Source: Pseudomonadota bacterium (lineage in GTDB: Bacteria > Pseudomonadota > Gammaproteobacteria > Steroidobacterales > SZUA-146). Taken from it: a stretch of 64,000 nucleotides of DNA. Within the stretch, counting starts at the first letter, position 1. Every line of letters begins with the position of its first letter. The position numbers and the translations under genes are program-made. Positions 1 through 10,432 of this stretch are shown piece after piece. Location: NCBI GenBank assembly GCA_039028935.1, contig JBCCHD010000001.1:199181-263180 (forward strand). The letters run 5' to 3'. The notes below the pieces were generated by a model. That model worked only from the letters and a program-made list of their open reading frames with translations. It searched no databases and had not been told where the DNA came from.

Positions 1-1
1 C

Positions 2-3000
2 GAAGCCCCTTCGTTCGAAGCGATTACCGCCGTGCTCCACGATCGCATGACGGAGACGGTGATCGTGGGTGATGTGGTCGCTGAACAGCTCTTTGCGCAC
101 AGCGATCCGGCGCCGTTGGTGACGGTGCCTTTGGTCACAGAAGGTGTGGACGCTCTGGTCAGAGCCAATCGTGATATGGGTTTGGCGCTGTCTGATGACG
201 AGATCGACTATCTTGATCATCACTATCAGCGTATGCAGCGCGATCCGACCGATGTTGAGCTCATGATGTTTGCGCAAGCCAACTCCGAGCATTGCCGGCA
301 CAAAATTTTTAACGCGGATTGGACCATCGACGGGGTCGCGCAGGACAAGACGCTATTTCAAATGATTCGCAACACTCATGAGCAATCGCCTGATCGCGTG
401 TTATCGGCGTATTCAGACAATGCCGCAGTGATGAAGGGTAGCGTGGGTAAGCGTTTTTTTGCGCAGGCAACCACGGGGCAATACGCGGCGATCAACGAAA
501 ACATCGATATCCTCATGAAGGTTGAGACACACAACCATCCAACCGCCATTTCGCCGCACCCGGGCGCGGCAACCGGCAATGGCGGAGAAATTCGTGATGA
601 GGGTGCGACCGGGCGTGGCGCCAAACCCAAAGCCGGACTCACCGGGTTTTCGGTGTCCCATCTGCGCATTCCGGGCCTTGAGCAGCCCTGGGAGGGACCG
701 GAAAACAAATCGTCGCGAATCGCCTCGCCTTTGCAAATCATGCTGGAGGGGCCGATCGGCGGTGCGGCGTTCAACAATGAATTTGGTCGGCCTAATTTAA
801 CGGGCTACTTTCGTACGCAAGAACAGGTCGATGGCCAAAATACGGTGCGTGGTTATCACAAACCCATCATGATCGCCGGCGGCTTGGGGAACATTCGTCG
901 TGATCATGTGCACAAGTGCGATATTCCAGCGGGTTCGCATGTGGTCATTATCGGCGGCCCGGCCATGCTGATCGGCTTGGGTGGCGGCGCCGCGTCATCA
1001 ATGAGTTCGGGCCAGAGCGAGGAGGACCTCGATTTTGCTTCCGTTCAGCGTGATAACCCGGAAATGGAACGTCGAGCCCAAGAGGTGATCGATCGCTGCT
1101 GGGCGATGGGCGAGGACAATCCCATCCTGCTGATCCACGATGTGGGTGCGGGTGGATTGTCTAACGCGGTGCCTGAAAGCATCGACCATAGCGGTTTGGG
1201 TGGCACGCTCGACCTGCGTGAGGTGCCGAACCTTGATCCGGGTATGTCCCCGATGGAAATCTGGTGCAACGAAGCGCAAGAGCGTTACGTACTGATCATT
1301 GCACCAGACAGTCAGTCACGCTTTGATCAACTGTGCCATCGTGAGCGTTGCCCAGCCGTGCGACTTGGCATTACGACCGAGGCGCGCCAGCTCGTGCTCA
1401 ACGACTCAGAGTTTGATGCAACGCCCGTCGACATGCCGATGGACGTGTTACTCGGCAAGACCCCGCGCATGTCGCGTGTCGCGACCCATCACGCAAAACA
1501 CAGCGATGAGCTTGATCTGTCTGGTCTGGATTTGTCGGATGCCATTGAACGGGTGTTGTCACTGCCTGCCGTGGCCGATAAGTCGTTTCTCATCACGATT
1601 GGCGACCGATCGGTCGGCGGACTGTGCAGTCGCGACCAAATGGTCGGGCCTTGGCAGGTGCCGGTGGCTGATGTTGCCGTGACGCTGGCCGATTTCGAGG
1701 GGTACGCCGGCGAGGCCATGGCAATGGGAGAGCGCACACCGATTGCGGCGATCAACGCGGCCGCATCGGGGCGGATGGCGGTGCTCGAGACCATAACCAA
1801 CTTAATGGCTGCCGACATCGACACGCTGGGCGATATTTGTCTGTCCGCGAATTGGATGGCGGCGGCAGGACATGCGCACGACGATGCGGATCTTTACGCC
1901 ACCGTGCGCGCGGTGGGCGAGGAGTTATGCCCTCAGCTGGGCATTGCCATTCCGGTGGGCAAAGACTCCCTGTCGATGAAAAGCACCTGGACGGATACGC
2001 GCGCGCAGTCACACGAAGTGGTCGCGCCAATTTCACTCATTGTGTCCGGATTTGCGCGGGTAGACGATGTACGCAATACCCTGACGCCCCAGCTTGTTGA
2101 TCGTGCCGATACGGAGATTGTCATGCTCGATTTCGGTGCTGGCCGTCAACGCCTTGGTGGCTCGGCGCTGGCGCAGGTGTACGGTGGTCTGGGTGGTGAG
2201 ACGCCCGATGCGCCCCAGCCGGATCTGATCAAAGCGATCTTCGCAACCCTACGCGAATTGCGGGCGCAACGTCTTATTCTCGCCTATCACGATCGCTCGG
2301 ATGGCGGACTGCTGGCGGCGCTCGCCGAGATGTCGTTCGCCTCGCGTCTCGGTTTGGATGTTCCAGTGCCGGATGATCACGACGCGATGCTGCGCCATCT
2401 TTTCAATGAAGAAGCGGGTTGTCTTATCCAGATCGATACGGCTTTGATCGACCGGGTGGTTGGCGTGTGCGCCAAACACGATGTGGCACACGTGCTGCAC
2501 CGGGTTGCGGTGTGCCGTCAGGACCATATGGTGCGGTTGGTAACGAAGCAACAAGTCGCTTTGTTTGAGCGTTCGTTGCTTGATTTGCAGCGCACCTGGT
2601 CAGCGACCAGCTATCATCTTCAGGCGCTTCGCGACAACCCCGATTGTGCTGCGCAGGAGCACGCCCGTTTTGATCATTATGATCCTGGACTTCAAGCTGC
2701 GTTGACGTTCGATCCCGATGAAGATGTGGCGGCACCGTTGATTGCCACTGGCGCACGCCCAAGGCTCGCCGTGCTGCGAGAGCAGGGTGTCAATGGCCAG
2801 GTTGAGATGGCCGCCGCCTTTAGCCGTGCTGGTTTCGACTGTGTCGACGTGCATATGAGCGATTTGGCTGACGGCGCGACGCTGGACGGGTTTTCGGGTT
2901 TGGCCGCTTGCGGCGGTTTTTCCTACGGTGATGTGCTGGGCGCCGGGGAAGGCTGGGCCAAGACCGTGTTGTATAACGCCACGGTTCGCGACGCATTCGA

Positions 3001-3520
3001 ACGATTTTTTGCGGCCCCCAACACCTTTGCGCTCGGCGTTTGTAATGGGTGTCAGATGATGGCGACTCTACGCGATATTGTGCCCGGCGCTGCACATTGG
3101 CCGCGATTTTTGCGCAATCGCTCCGAACAATACGAAGCGCGCGTCGTGAATCTTAAAGTGACCTCCAGTCCGTCTATCCTCCTCCATGGCATGGAAGGGT
3201 CGGTGATCCCCGTCGTGGTGTCACACGGGGAAGGGCGTGCGGCGTTTATTGATGCCGATCAGCGTGCGAAGGCACAGGGACATATCGTGGCGCAATACGT
3301 CGACAATGCCCGGCAAACGACATCGCGCTTTCCCGCTAATCCGAATGGATCGGAATTAGCGGCCGCCGGTTTTTGCAGCGAGGACGGTCGAGTCACGATC
3401 ATGATGCCCCATCCCGAGCGCGTGTTTCGCACCGTGCAAAACTCCTGGCATCCGGCTGCTTGGAATGAAGACGGGCCCTGGACTCGGCTATTTCGTAACG
3501 CGCGCCATTGGCTCGGCTAA
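2..3520 (+). CDS. purL: Phosphoribosylformylglycinamidine synthase, 5' end cut by window
   Basis: Fourth step of de novo purine synthesis: converts FGAR to FGAM using glutamine and ATP in the cytoplasm. The frame is open from base 2, giving 1172 residues; the E. coli enzyme is about 1295 residues, so roughly 120 N-terminal residues lie outside the window, and the GTG at 32 is internal. Two AIR-synthase-like halves are followed by a C-terminal class I glutaminase domain from about residue 920, with the nucleophile Cys at residue 1014 in GVCNGCQMM and the catalytic His/Glu in PHPERVF near the end. This is the large single-chain type, so no purS or purQ is needed. It ends [11 protein letters not shown], as in the family. 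It converges on the minus-strand LysM/FecR gene. Identification is secure. Confidence 0.97.
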   Translation, partial: EAPSFEAITAVLHDRMTETVIVGDVVAEQLFAHSDPAPLVTVPLVTEGVDALVRANRDMGLALSDDEIDYLDHHYQRMQRDPTDVELMMFAQANSEHCRHKIFNADWTIDGVAQDKTLFQMIRNTHEQSPDRVLSAYSDNAAVMKGSVGKRFFAQATTGQYAAINENIDILMKVETHNHPTAISPHPGAATGNGGEIRDEGATGRGAKPKAGLTGFSVSHLRIPGLEQPWEGPENKSSRIASPLQIMLEGPIGGAAFNNEFGRPNLTGYFRTQEQVDGQNTVRGYHKPIMIAGGLGNIRRDHVHKCDIPAGSHVVIIGGPAMLIGLGGGAASSMSSGQSEEDLDFASVQRDNPEMERRAQEVIDRCWAMGEDNPILLIHDVGAGGLSNAVPESIDHSGLGGTLDLREVPNLDPGMSPMEIWCNEAQERYVLIIAPDSQSRFDQLCHRERCPAVRLGITTEARQLVLNDSEFDATPVDMPMDVLLGKTPRMSRVATHHAKHSDELDLSGLDLSDAIERVLSLPAVADKSFLITIGDRSVGGLCSRDQMVGPWQVPVADVAVTLADFEGYAGEAMAMGERTPIAAINAAASGRMAVLETITNLMAADIDTLGDICLSANWMAAAGHAHDDADLYATVRAVGEELCPQLGIAIPVGKDSLSMKSTWTDTRAQSHEVVAPISLIVSGFARVDDVRNTLTPQLVDRADTEIVMLDFGAGRQRLGGSALAQVYGGLGGETPDAPQPDLIKAIFATLRELRAQRLILAYHDRSDGGLLAALAEMSFASRLGLDVPVPDDHDAMLRHLFNEEAGCLIQIDTALIDRVVGVCAKHDVAHVLHRVAVCRQDHMVRLVTKQQVALFERSLLDLQRTWSATSYHLQALRDNPDCAAQEHARFDHYDPGLQAALTFDPDEDVAAPLIATGARPRLAVLREQGVNGQVEMAAAFSRAGFDCVDVHMSDLADGATLDGFSGLAACGGFSYGDVLGAGEGWAKTVLYNATVRDAFERFFAAPNTFALGVCNGCQMMATLRDIVPGAAHWPRFLRNRSEQYEARVVNLKVTSSPSILLHGMEGSVIPVVVSHGEGRAAFIDADQRAKAQGHIVAQYVDNARQTTSRFPANPNGSELAAAGFCSEDGRVTIMMPHPERVFRTVQNSWHPAAWNEDGPWTRLFRNARHWLG

Positions 3521-3608
3521 TGCGTCTCGATCGCGCTCGATGTTTCGGCGCGCAGAGACGGCTGTGGTGGGTGCGATCTGTGCGTTGAAGGGTCGTTTGG
3601 CGCGTGGT

Positions 3609-4847
3609 TTAGTCGCCGAATACTTGACGCCGCAACCATTCGAAAAAATTCATGGGTCGCTCTTCCTCAACGTCCAGATCCAGTTGCACCAGCTCCTCGG
3701 CGTCGTATAACAGCGACGCGGACTGCATGGCCACTTCGGGGGAAGCATTGGGTGCAGCGACATGATAAAACTCGCCGCGGCTTACCGACGTTTTACCGGA
3801 ATTGTTATTGAGGGCGATCACGCCGTTGAGCACCCCCACATAAAGCCCGGGATCGAGCGGGCGACCGTCGCGTATAACGCGACAGGACTGGCGAGCGCAA
3901 ACACGCGCGGAAAATGAGGCGTCCTCCAGGGCAAGCGTGGCAACCGCCGTATTCACCGACAGACGTCGAGTCACTGGATCGCCTGGATCGGCGCCCACAT
4001 AACGAAACCCACCCTTGATGAGCGTGAGAATAAAGTGCCGGTCTGACCCACCCGCATCCGGTGCCTGTTCAATGTGCAATCGACTGTTCGGTATAAGCGT
4101 GAGTAGTGCGCCATCGGTGAGAGCGAACACTGCCGTGGCGTCGGCATCGGTTGCAATCGCGTCCCCTTCGAATACCGGTTCATCCACCGCAAGCGGGCGG
4201 CTGGTCTCGTGTGAGTCGGCGGCCACGACCCGCTGTGTGACTTGGCGCACCGTGCCAGCCACCGCATTGGGTGCGTTTTGGGGCGCCGGCTCGGTTGATT
4301 GCGTATCCGACGTCGGCGCCGTTGCGTCGCGCGATGGGGTGGCCGCGGAGACCGGGTTAGACGCGGCGTTCTGAGGTGCTGGGTTGGTCGCTGTCGCCGT
4401 CGCGCCGTCGCGCCCGGTTGGGTTGGACGCGGGCTCAGAGGCGGTCGCCGGGGCGGACGCCGGCGGCGCCACGGACACGGGTGCTGGCGCGTCGGGATAA
4501 ACCACCAGCGACAGCTCATCGCCTAACCGCATGACGGTGTCCAGGCCGCGTGGAAAGGCATCGGGATTCAATGCGACGATATCCGCCGCGACATCCGTCC
4601 AGCGTGCCATTTTGTCTGGGTAGTAGATGGCCACCACGCCATAGAGCGTGTCGCCAGCGCCCACCACGTGGGTGGGTGCTGCCGCGCTGCTCTCGTTGGT
4701 CTCGCCTTCGCGTGGGGGCGTAGGGTCAACAGCTTGGGCGCTGGCCAACGTTGCCACGAGCGCCAATGCGACGGCGAGCACAGCGGTTCGTTGCGTCGCC
4801 GATGCACGCGGAAGGAGCCGGGCAGGGTGAACCAATGGCGAGCGCAT
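3609..4847 (-). CDS. LysM and FecR domain envelope protein
   Basis: 412 residues. A hydrophobic stretch at about residues 21-38 ending in Ala-Ser-Ala-Gln-Ala looks like a cleavable signal peptide, so the protein is probably periplasmic. A LysM domain (about residues 60-115, starting THVVGAGDTLYGV) should bind glycan, probably peptidoglycan. Next comes a Pro/Ala/Thr-rich, low-complexity linker (about 118-195), then a FecR-type beta domain (about 200-340) with the typical core ALTDGALLTLIPNSRL. LysM plus FecR proteins are a recurring proteobacterial architecture with no fixed function; FecR domains are best known from iron signalling, but there is no sigma factor or TonB receptor here. It starts 9 bases after the ettA stop on the same strand, so the two are probably co-transcribed. 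Family assignment is good, role unknown. Confidence 0.85.
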   Translation of the reverse strand: MRSPLVHPARLLPRASATQRTAVLAVALALVATLASAQAVDPTPPREGETNESSAAAPTHVVGAGDTLYGVVAIYYPDKMARWTDVAADIVALNPDAFPRGLDTVMRLGDELSLVVYPDAPAPVSVAPPASAPATASEPASNPTGRDGATATATNPAPQNAASNPVSAATPSRDATAPTSDTQSTEPAPQNAPNAVAGTVRQVTQRVVAADSHETSRPLAVDEPVFEGDAIATDADATAVFALTDGALLTLIPNSRLHIEQAPDAGGSDRHFILTLIKGGFRYVGADPGDPVTRRLSVNTAVATLALEDASFSARVCARQSCRVIRDGRPLDPGLYVGVLNGVIALNNNSGKTSVSRGEFYHVAAPNASPEVAMQSASLLYDAEELVQLDLDVEEERPMNFFEWLRRQVFGD

Positions 4848-4856
4848 GGGCGAGGT

Positions 4857-6527
4857 CTAACTCAGGCGTTTGTACTTGATGCGCGTGGGGCCTTCAGCCT
4901 CTTTGCCCTTACGCCGTTTGAGGTCATCGGTGTAGTCGGCATAGTTGCCTTCAAACCACTCCACGTGACTGTCTCCTTCAAACGCGAGTATGTGCGTCGC
5001 AATACGATCAAGAAACCAGCGATCGTGAGAAATCACCACTGCACACCCGGGGAAGACCAGCAACGCCTCTTCCAGTGCGCGTAGTGTTTCGACGTCGAGG
5101 TCGTTAGTCGGCTCATCGAGCAGCAAGACGTTGCCCCCTGATTTGAGTAGCTTGGCCAAGTGAACGCGGTTGCGTTCCCCGCCGGATAACGTGCTGATCT
5201 TCTGCTGCTGACCAGTGCCCTTAAAATTGAAACGACCACAGTACGCGCGCGACGGTGTCTGATAATTGCCGACCGTAATGATGTCTTGACCGTCGGAGAT
5301 CTCTTCGAACACGGTCTTGTTGTCATCCAGTGCATCGCGACTTTGATCGACATAGGCAAGCTGAACACTGTCGCCGATGCGAATGCTGCCCGACGAGGGT
5401 GCCTCGACTCCCATCATCATTTTGAACAGCGTACTTTTACCTGCCCCGTTTGGACCAATGACACCAACAATGCCGCCGGGGGGTAACGTAAAATTCATGT
5501 CCTCGACAAGCACGCGGTCGTCGAAGGCCTTGCTCACGCCTTCGGCGACAACCACCATGTCGCCCAAACGTGGGCCCGGTGGGATGTAAATTTCTTGCGT
5601 CTCGTTGCGTTCTTGAAATTCTCGAGACGACATTTCGGCAAACTGTTTGAGGCGCGCTTTGGACTTGGACTGTCGACCGCGCGCATTTGATCGCACCCAC
5701 TCGAGTTCAGCCTGCATGGCTTTGCGTCGTGCGTCCTGCTGTTTCTCTTCATTTTTGAGCCGATTTTCTTTCTGCTCAAGCCATGACGAGTAGTTGCCTT
5801 CCCAGGGGATTCCGTGGCCGCGATCGAGCTCAAGGATCCAGCCCGCCACATTGTCCAAAAAGTAGCGGTCGTGCGTGACCGCAATCACCGTGCCTGGGTA
5901 CTCTTCTAAAAAGCGCTCAAGCCACGCGACCGATTGCGCATCGAGGTGGTTGGTAGGCTCGTCCAGCAAGAGCATGTCGGGTTCGGACAAGAGCAAACGA
6001 CATAACGCGACACGGCGTTTTTCGCCGCCCGACAGGCGGCTCACGTCCGCGTCCCAGGGTGGCAAACGCAGCGCGTCGGCGGCCACGTCCAATTTGCGCT
6101 CGAGTTCCCAGCCGTTGCACGCATCGATGGCGTCCTGAAGTTTTCCCTGCTCCGCCATCAGGTCGTCCATTTCGCTGTCGGTCAGAGATTCGCCGAATCG
6201 CATGCTTACTTCTTCAAACTTTTTCAACAAGTTAGCGGTCTCTGCCACGCCTTCTTCGACATTGCCACGGACGTCCTTGTTTTCGTCGAGACCGGGTTCT
6301 TGCTGCAAAAAACCGATTTTAATCCCCGGTTGCGGGCGCGCTTCGCCGTCGAACTCCTTGTCGAGGCCCGCCATGATTTTGAGTAGTGAAGACTTGCCGG
6401 CCCCATTGAGGCCCAGCACGCCAATTTTGGCGCCCGGGAAAAAACTCAGTGAGATGTCGCGAAGAATCGTGCGTTTGGGCGGCACGATCTTCGAAACACG
6501 GTTCATGGTATAGATAAATTGCGCCAT
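4857..6527 (-). CDS. ettA: Energy-dependent translational throttle protein EttA (ABC-F)
   Basis: ABC-F ATPase of 556 residues that binds the ribosomal E site and gates the first elongation steps according to ATP/ADP level. It has no membrane segment. Two ATP-binding cassettes are visible: Walker A GLNGAGKS at about residue 40 and GPNGAGKS at about 360, ABC signatures LSGGEKRR and LSGGERNR, and Walker [12 protein letters not shown] and [11 protein letters not shown]. Between them is the charged linker characteristic of the family. The start [19 protein letters not shown] is nearly identical to E. coli EttA, which fixes the start and separates it from Uup, YbiT and YheS. A good sigma70-type promoter lies 33-61 bases upstream. 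The LysM/FecR gene follows 9 bases downstream. Confidence 0.96.
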   Translation of the reverse strand: MAQFIYTMNRVSKIVPPKRTILRDISLSFFPGAKIGVLGLNGAGKSSLLKIMAGLDKEFDGEARPQPGIKIGFLQQEPGLDENKDVRGNVEEGVAETANLLKKFEEVSMRFGESLTDSEMDDLMAEQGKLQDAIDACNGWELERKLDVAADALRLPPWDADVSRLSGGEKRRVALCRLLLSEPDMLLLDEPTNHLDAQSVAWLERFLEEYPGTVIAVTHDRYFLDNVAGWILELDRGHGIPWEGNYSSWLEQKENRLKNEEKQQDARRKAMQAELEWVRSNARGRQSKSKARLKQFAEMSSREFQERNETQEIYIPPGPRLGDMVVVAEGVSKAFDDRVLVEDMNFTLPPGGIVGVIGPNGAGKSTLFKMMMGVEAPSSGSIRIGDSVQLAYVDQSRDALDDNKTVFEEISDGQDIITVGNYQTPSRAYCGRFNFKGTGQQQKISTLSGGERNRVHLAKLLKSGGNVLLLDEPTNDLDVETLRALEEALLVFPGCAVVISHDRWFLDRIATHILAFEGDSHVEWFEGNYADYTDDLKRRKGKEAEGPTRIKYKRLS

Positions 6528-6559
6528 TATGTTGCCTGTTGAAGAGATGGATGTGTGGC

Positions 6560-6588
6560 ATTATTCGCTTTCTTGCGGGCGATGCCAA
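6560..6588 (-). promoter_or_regulatory. Predicted sigma70 promoter of ettA
   Basis: Read on the minus strand: TTGGCA (6588-6583), a 17-base spacer, then AATAAT (6565-6560). Each hexamer matches the consensus at 5 of 6 positions with ideal spacing. Transcription would start near 6553, about 25 bases before the ettA ATG. The region is shared with divergent glyA. Confidence 0.6.
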
Positions 6589-6677
6589 TAGCCTTGCCTA
6601 CAACAGATACACAGCGGCTCAATTGATATGCCCGTTTGGGAAGTTTAGGGCCGAAAACACGAGGTGCAACACACGCC

Positions 6678-7946
6678 ATGCTGAGCAAAACAAACAACGT
6701 ACGCGACTTCGATCCGGAACTCATCGTCGCGATTGATGCCGAACGGGCACGCCAGGAAGCCCATATCGAACTCATTGCTTCTGAAAACTACGCAAGCCCT
6801 CGAGTCATGGAACTGCAAGGTTCGGTGCTAACCAACAAATATGCCGAAGGGTACCCCGCTAAACGCTACTATGGCGGATGCGAGCATGTCGATGTGGCGG
6901 AGCGTCTGGCCATTGAGCGCGCATGCGCCCTGTTCGGTGCACGCTATGCAAATGTACAGCCGCACAGTGGCTCGCAGGCGAATGCCGCGGTGTTTTTTGC
7001 CTTACTCGAACCCGGTGACACCGTGCTGGGCATGAGCCTGGCGCATGGCGGTCACTTAACGCATGGCGCGAGCGTGAACTTTTCGGGAAAATTATTTAAT
7101 GCGGTTCAGTACGGCGTGCGAGATGAAGACGGATTGATCGATTATGACCAAATCGAAGCACTCGCCAAGGAGCATCAACCCAAGCTCATTGTCGCCGGAT
7201 TTTCCGCGTACTCCCGAACCATGGACTGGGCGCGCTTTCGCGCCATCGCCGATGAAGTCGGGGCCTATCTTCTGGTTGACATGGCGCATGTCGCCGGCCT
7301 GATTGCCGCCGGGCTTTACCCCAATCCGTTGCCGCACGCCCATGTTTGCACGACGACTACGCATAAGACTCTGCGTGGTCCACGTGGTGGCCTGATTTTG
7401 TCCAACGCCGATGAGTCCATAACCAAGAAGTTTAACTCGCTGGTGTTTCCAGGCACGCAAGGTGGCCCGCTAATGCATGTGATTGCGGCCAAAGCGGTCG
7501 CATTCAAAGAAGCGCAAGATCCGCTGTTTGTAGACTATCAAAAACAGGTGGTGGCCAATGCCAGCGCCATGGCGTCTCGATTGCAGTCTCGGGGCTATAA
7601 AATCGTATCGGGCGGCACCGACAACCATCTATTTTTGGTCGACCTGATTGGCATGGAAGTGACCGGTAAAGATGCGAGTAACGCTTTGGGTGAGGCGAAC
7701 ATTACGGTGAACATGAACACCGTTCCGAATGATCCGCGCTCACCGTTCGTGACCAGTGGATTGCGCATCGGCACGCCGGCCATCACCACGCGCGGTTTCA
7801 AGGTTCCAGAAGCCGAACAAATCGGTGACTGGATTGCCGATGTGGTTGATGCGCTTAATAGCGGCGATGCGTCGAACGAAATTTCGCGCGTGAAATCGGA
7901 AGTGGGTGAGCTGTGCGGTCGCTATCCGGTCTATGCGTCGGGTTAG
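6678..7946 (+). CDS. glyA: Serine hydroxymethyltransferase
   Basis: PLP enzyme of 422 residues that interconverts serine and glycine while charging tetrahydrofolate to 5,10-methylene-THF, the main one-carbon source for purines, thymidylate and methionine. The PLP lysine sits in the motif [13 protein letters not shown], and the N-terminal [10 protein letters not shown] motif is typical. The ATG at 6678 is preferred over an in-frame upstream start at 6636 because the family begins a few residues before this DFDPEL segment; the upstream residues do not resemble it. It is followed by nrdR and the riboflavin genes, the usual gammaproteobacterial order. It is divergent from ettA across a 150-base spacer. 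Confidence 0.97.
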   Translation: MLSKTNNVRDFDPELIVAIDAERARQEAHIELIASENYASPRVMELQGSVLTNKYAEGYPAKRYYGGCEHVDVAERLAIERACALFGARYANVQPHSGSQANAAVFFALLEPGDTVLGMSLAHGGHLTHGASVNFSGKLFNAVQYGVRDEDGLIDYDQIEALAKEHQPKLIVAGFSAYSRTMDWARFRAIADEVGAYLLVDMAHVAGLIAAGLYPNPLPHAHVCTTTTHKTLRGPRGGLILSNADESITKKFNSLVFPGTQGGPLMHVIAAKAVAFKEAQDPLFVDYQKQVVANASAMASRLQSRGYKIVSGGTDNHLFLVDLIGMEVTGKDASNALGEANITVNMNTVPNDPRSPFVTSGLRIGTPAITTRGFKVPEAEQIGDWIADVVDALNSGDASNEISRVKSEVGELCGRYPVYASG

Positions 7947-8037
7947 ACGCATTGCTGGATCGGCTGTACTGGTGCATCAGCCGGTGAGGGTGGGTCATGC
8001 CCGCTGCGCTAACTCGGCCAGTCACAGGTACTAAACC

Positions 8038-8532
8038 ATGCACTGTCCTTTTTGCGGGAACCTCGAAACGAAAGTGAACGATTCGCGGCTTGCTGCCGAA
8101 GGCAATCAAGTGCGCCGGCGGCGTGAGTGTTTAGCGTGCGCAGAACGGTTTACTACGTTTGAGTCGGCTGAACTGGTGATGCCCTATCTGGTCAAAAGCG
8201 ATGGTCGACGTGAGCCGTTTAATGAACAAAAGTTGCGTTCGGGTATTGTCAAAGCGTTGGAGAAACGACCCGTTGCCGCGTCGGATATCGAAGTGGCTGT
8301 CAACCACATCACACATCAGTTGCGCACGGCAGGCGAGCGTGAGCTGCCGTCGCGACGTGTGGGCGAGCTGGTGATGCAGGAGCTGCGCCAACTTGATGAT
8401 GTGGCCTATGTTCGATTTGCGTCGGTGTACCGACGCTTTCAAGATGCCGCGGAATTTGCTGAAGAAGTCGAGCGACTGCAAGAGAGCAGTAGCGCGACAG
8501 ATGAACAGCTTCCGCTGTTACCCAACAAGTAG
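8038..8532 (+). CDS. nrdR: Transcriptional repressor NrdR
   Basis: 164-residue zinc-ribbon plus ATP-cone repressor of ribonucleotide reductase genes; it senses dATP/ATP and binds NrdR boxes. The N-terminal zinc ribbon is MHCPFCG...[14 protein letters not shown] with four cysteines in CxxC pairs. The ATP-cone follows from about residue 46 ([18 protein letters not shown]). Length is close to the usual 150-ish residues, with a short Ser/Glu-rich C-terminal extension. It lies 91 bases after glyA and 119 bases before ribD, its normal neighbours in gammaproteobacteria. I see no NrdR box in the adjacent spacers, so its targets are elsewhere. Confidence 0.95.
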   Translation: MHCPFCGNLETKVNDSRLAAEGNQVRRRRECLACAERFTTFESAELVMPYLVKSDGRREPFNEQKLRSGIVKALEKRPVAASDIEVAVNHITHQLRTAGERELPSRRVGELVMQELRQLDDVAYVRFASVYRRFQDAAEFAEEVERLQESSSATDEQLPLLPNK

Positions 8533-8651
8533 TCTGTCATGACCCTACGACGCTTTCCGGTTCGCCCTACGCGCGTTCATTCAGCCACGCCGCGCTTGCC
8601 GTCTGTTTATAAGACGCGCGTTTCCCGGTCCTCATCGCCGCGTAAACGGTC

Positions 8652-9776
8652 ATGACAACCGGATCCACAGAGATTGATCGTAAGCGCGATGCGTTCAGCC
8701 CGACGGACGAGGCTTTTATGCGCCGCGCCCTCGCGCTGGCGAGATTGGCGGCGTACTCGGTGTCGCCCAATCCCAGCGTTGGGTGCGTGCTGACTCGAGC
8801 TGACGCGATTGTCGGCGAAGGTTGGACCCAGCCGCCTGGTGGCGCACATGCCGAAATCAAAGCGCTTTCGACATGCACCGATCCGCGAGGCACTACCGCG
8901 TATGTCACGCTGGAGCCGTGCGCCCATACGGGCCGAACGGGACCTTGCTGCGAGGCGCTTATCGAAGCGGGCGTCGCGCGCGTGGTGGCCGCCATTGAAG
9001 ATCCATTTGAGGCGGTACGTGGCCGAGGGCTGGCGCGACTGCGGGAAGCGGGTGTGGATGTTCAGCTTGGCTTATTGGCCGATGAGGCTCGTCGACATCA
9101 CGCTGGGTTTCTAACCCGTGTCGCGACCGGGCGACCATTTGTGCGAGTGAAAATCGCGGCGAGTCTGGACGGCGCCACCGCGCTGTCTAACGGTGAGAGC
9201 AAATGGATAACCGGGGAAGCCGCTCGGCGTGATGTGCACTGGCTGCGCGCTGCGAGCGATGCAGTGGTGACCGGAGTGGGGACGGTGATAGCCGATAACC
9301 CGATGCTGACCGCGCGACTCGATCAGTCGCACACCGAGCCGTTGCGGGTAACTCAACCTCGCGCCGTGCTGTTGGATAGCGACTTTAGTTCACCACCGCA
9401 GTCGAATCTCCTCCAGCGCGATTCGTTGGTGTTCACGGCACCCGACACTGACGTGCCGGCGGGCGCGTTCGAACAGGCCGCATTACCACGCGCTGGTCGT
9501 GGCCTGGATCTTGGTGCATTGCTGGATGAGTTGGGACGTCGACAGCACAACGAGGTGTTAGTCGAAGCGGGACCGAGGTTAACCGGTGCGTTTATCGAGG
9601 CGCGCTTGTTGGATGAACTCATTGTGTACCAGGCACCGCGTCTGATGGGCGCGGGTGCGCGTACTATGGCGAATATTGGACCGTTTAGTTCGATGGACGA
9701 CGTGATTCAATTGACGCCGGTGGCGTCGGAGCGGGTCGGGGACTGCACTAAGATGACGTTTACTCGATCGGACTGA
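8652..9776 (+). CDS. ribD: Bifunctional riboflavin biosynthesis deaminase/reductase RibD
   Basis: 374 residues. Catalyses two consecutive steps: deamination of diaminohydroxyphosphoribosylaminopyrimidine and NADPH-dependent reduction of its ribosyl side chain. The N-terminal cytidine-deaminase-like zinc site is visible as GGAHAEIKAL (His/Glu) and PCAHTGRTGPC (two zinc Cys). The reductase half starts near residue 155 (RPFVRVKIAASLDG) with the substrate-binding SKWITG segment. The ATG at 8652 leaves a short N-terminal extension before the deaminase fold. The ribE gene begins 19 bases downstream. No FMN riboswitch is recognisable in the 119-base leader. Confidence 0.95.
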   Translation: MTTGSTEIDRKRDAFSPTDEAFMRRALALARLAAYSVSPNPSVGCVLTRADAIVGEGWTQPPGGAHAEIKALSTCTDPRGTTAYVTLEPCAHTGRTGPCCEALIEAGVARVVAAIEDPFEAVRGRGLARLREAGVDVQLGLLADEARRHHAGFLTRVATGRPFVRVKIAASLDGATALSNGESKWITGEAARRDVHWLRAASDAVVTGVGTVIADNPMLTARLDQSHTEPLRVTQPRAVLLDSDFSSPPQSNLLQRDSLVFTAPDTDVPAGAFEQAALPRAGRGLDLGALLDELGRRQHNEVLVEAGPRLTGAFIEARLLDELIVYQAPRLMGAGARTMANIGPFSSMDDVIQLTPVASERVGDCTKMTFTRSD

Positions 9777-9795
9777 AGATAAACAAAGAGGCGCT

Positions 9796-10386
9796 ATGTT
9801 TACCGGCATTATTCAAGATTGTGGAAAAATCTCGGGGCTTGTGGAGCGCGGCGGTGACGTGCGTCTCACGATCGCTACGGACCAGCTCGATATGCGTCGC
9901 GTGGGTGTGGGCGACAGTGTGGCGGTGAATGGTGCATGCCTGACCGCGCTGGATCCTGACGACAATGGGTTTAGCGCTGACGTATCGCGCGAAACGTTGG
10001 CCGTCACGTCACTGCGTCAGGCGCGTGTGGGCATGTCGGTAAATTTGGAAGCCTCTTTACGTCTCGGCGATGGCTTGGACGGGCACCTGGTGTCGGGTCA
10101 CGTCGACGCGGTGGCCAAAGTCAAAGGCTTGCGCAACGATGGGCGTTCTTGGCGTGTCCGTATCGAGTTGCCCAAGGCACTCGCACGATTTGTGGCGCCC
10201 AAAGGCAGTATTACGGTCGATGGCGTGAGTCTTACGGTGAATGACGTGACCGCGTCGGATTTTGGTGTCAATATCATCCCCCACACGTTTACCCGCACAT
10301 TGTTTCAGCACTATCGCGTGGGCACTCTGGTGAACTTAGAGGTTGATCTAGTCGCTCGCTACACTGCGCGTTTGCTCGGAAAATAA
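9796..10386 (+). CDS. ribE: Riboflavin synthase alpha chain
   Basis: Dismutates two molecules of 6,7-dimethyl-8-ribityllumazine to riboflavin plus the pyrimidinedione that RibH recycles. The 196-residue chain begins with the diagnostic MFTGIIQDCG and contains two lumazine-binding barrel repeats (about 1-95 and 96-190). The first has VAVNGACLTAL and the second SITVDGVSLTVNDV. It is slightly shorter than the roughly 210-residue E. coli enzyme, mostly at the C terminus. It sits between ribD and the ribBA-type gene in the same orientation. Gene naming differs between organisms (ribC in E. coli). Confidence 0.94.
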   Translation: MFTGIIQDCGKISGLVERGGDVRLTIATDQLDMRRVGVGDSVAVNGACLTALDPDDNGFSADVSRETLAVTSLRQARVGMSVNLEASLRLGDGLDGHLVSGHVDAVAKVKGLRNDGRSWRVRIELPKALARFVAPKGSITVDGVSLTVNDVTASDFGVNIIPHTFTRTLFQHYRVGTLVNLEVDLVARYTARLLGK

Positions 10387-10432
10387 GGTTCGCCAGCCAC
10401 TCGGCGAGCCGCCATTGATACGCACTGTTCCT

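Noticed and set aside
8533-8651. FMN riboswitch upstream of ribD
   Set aside because: No RFN-type conserved segments are visible here or before the ribBA-type gene.
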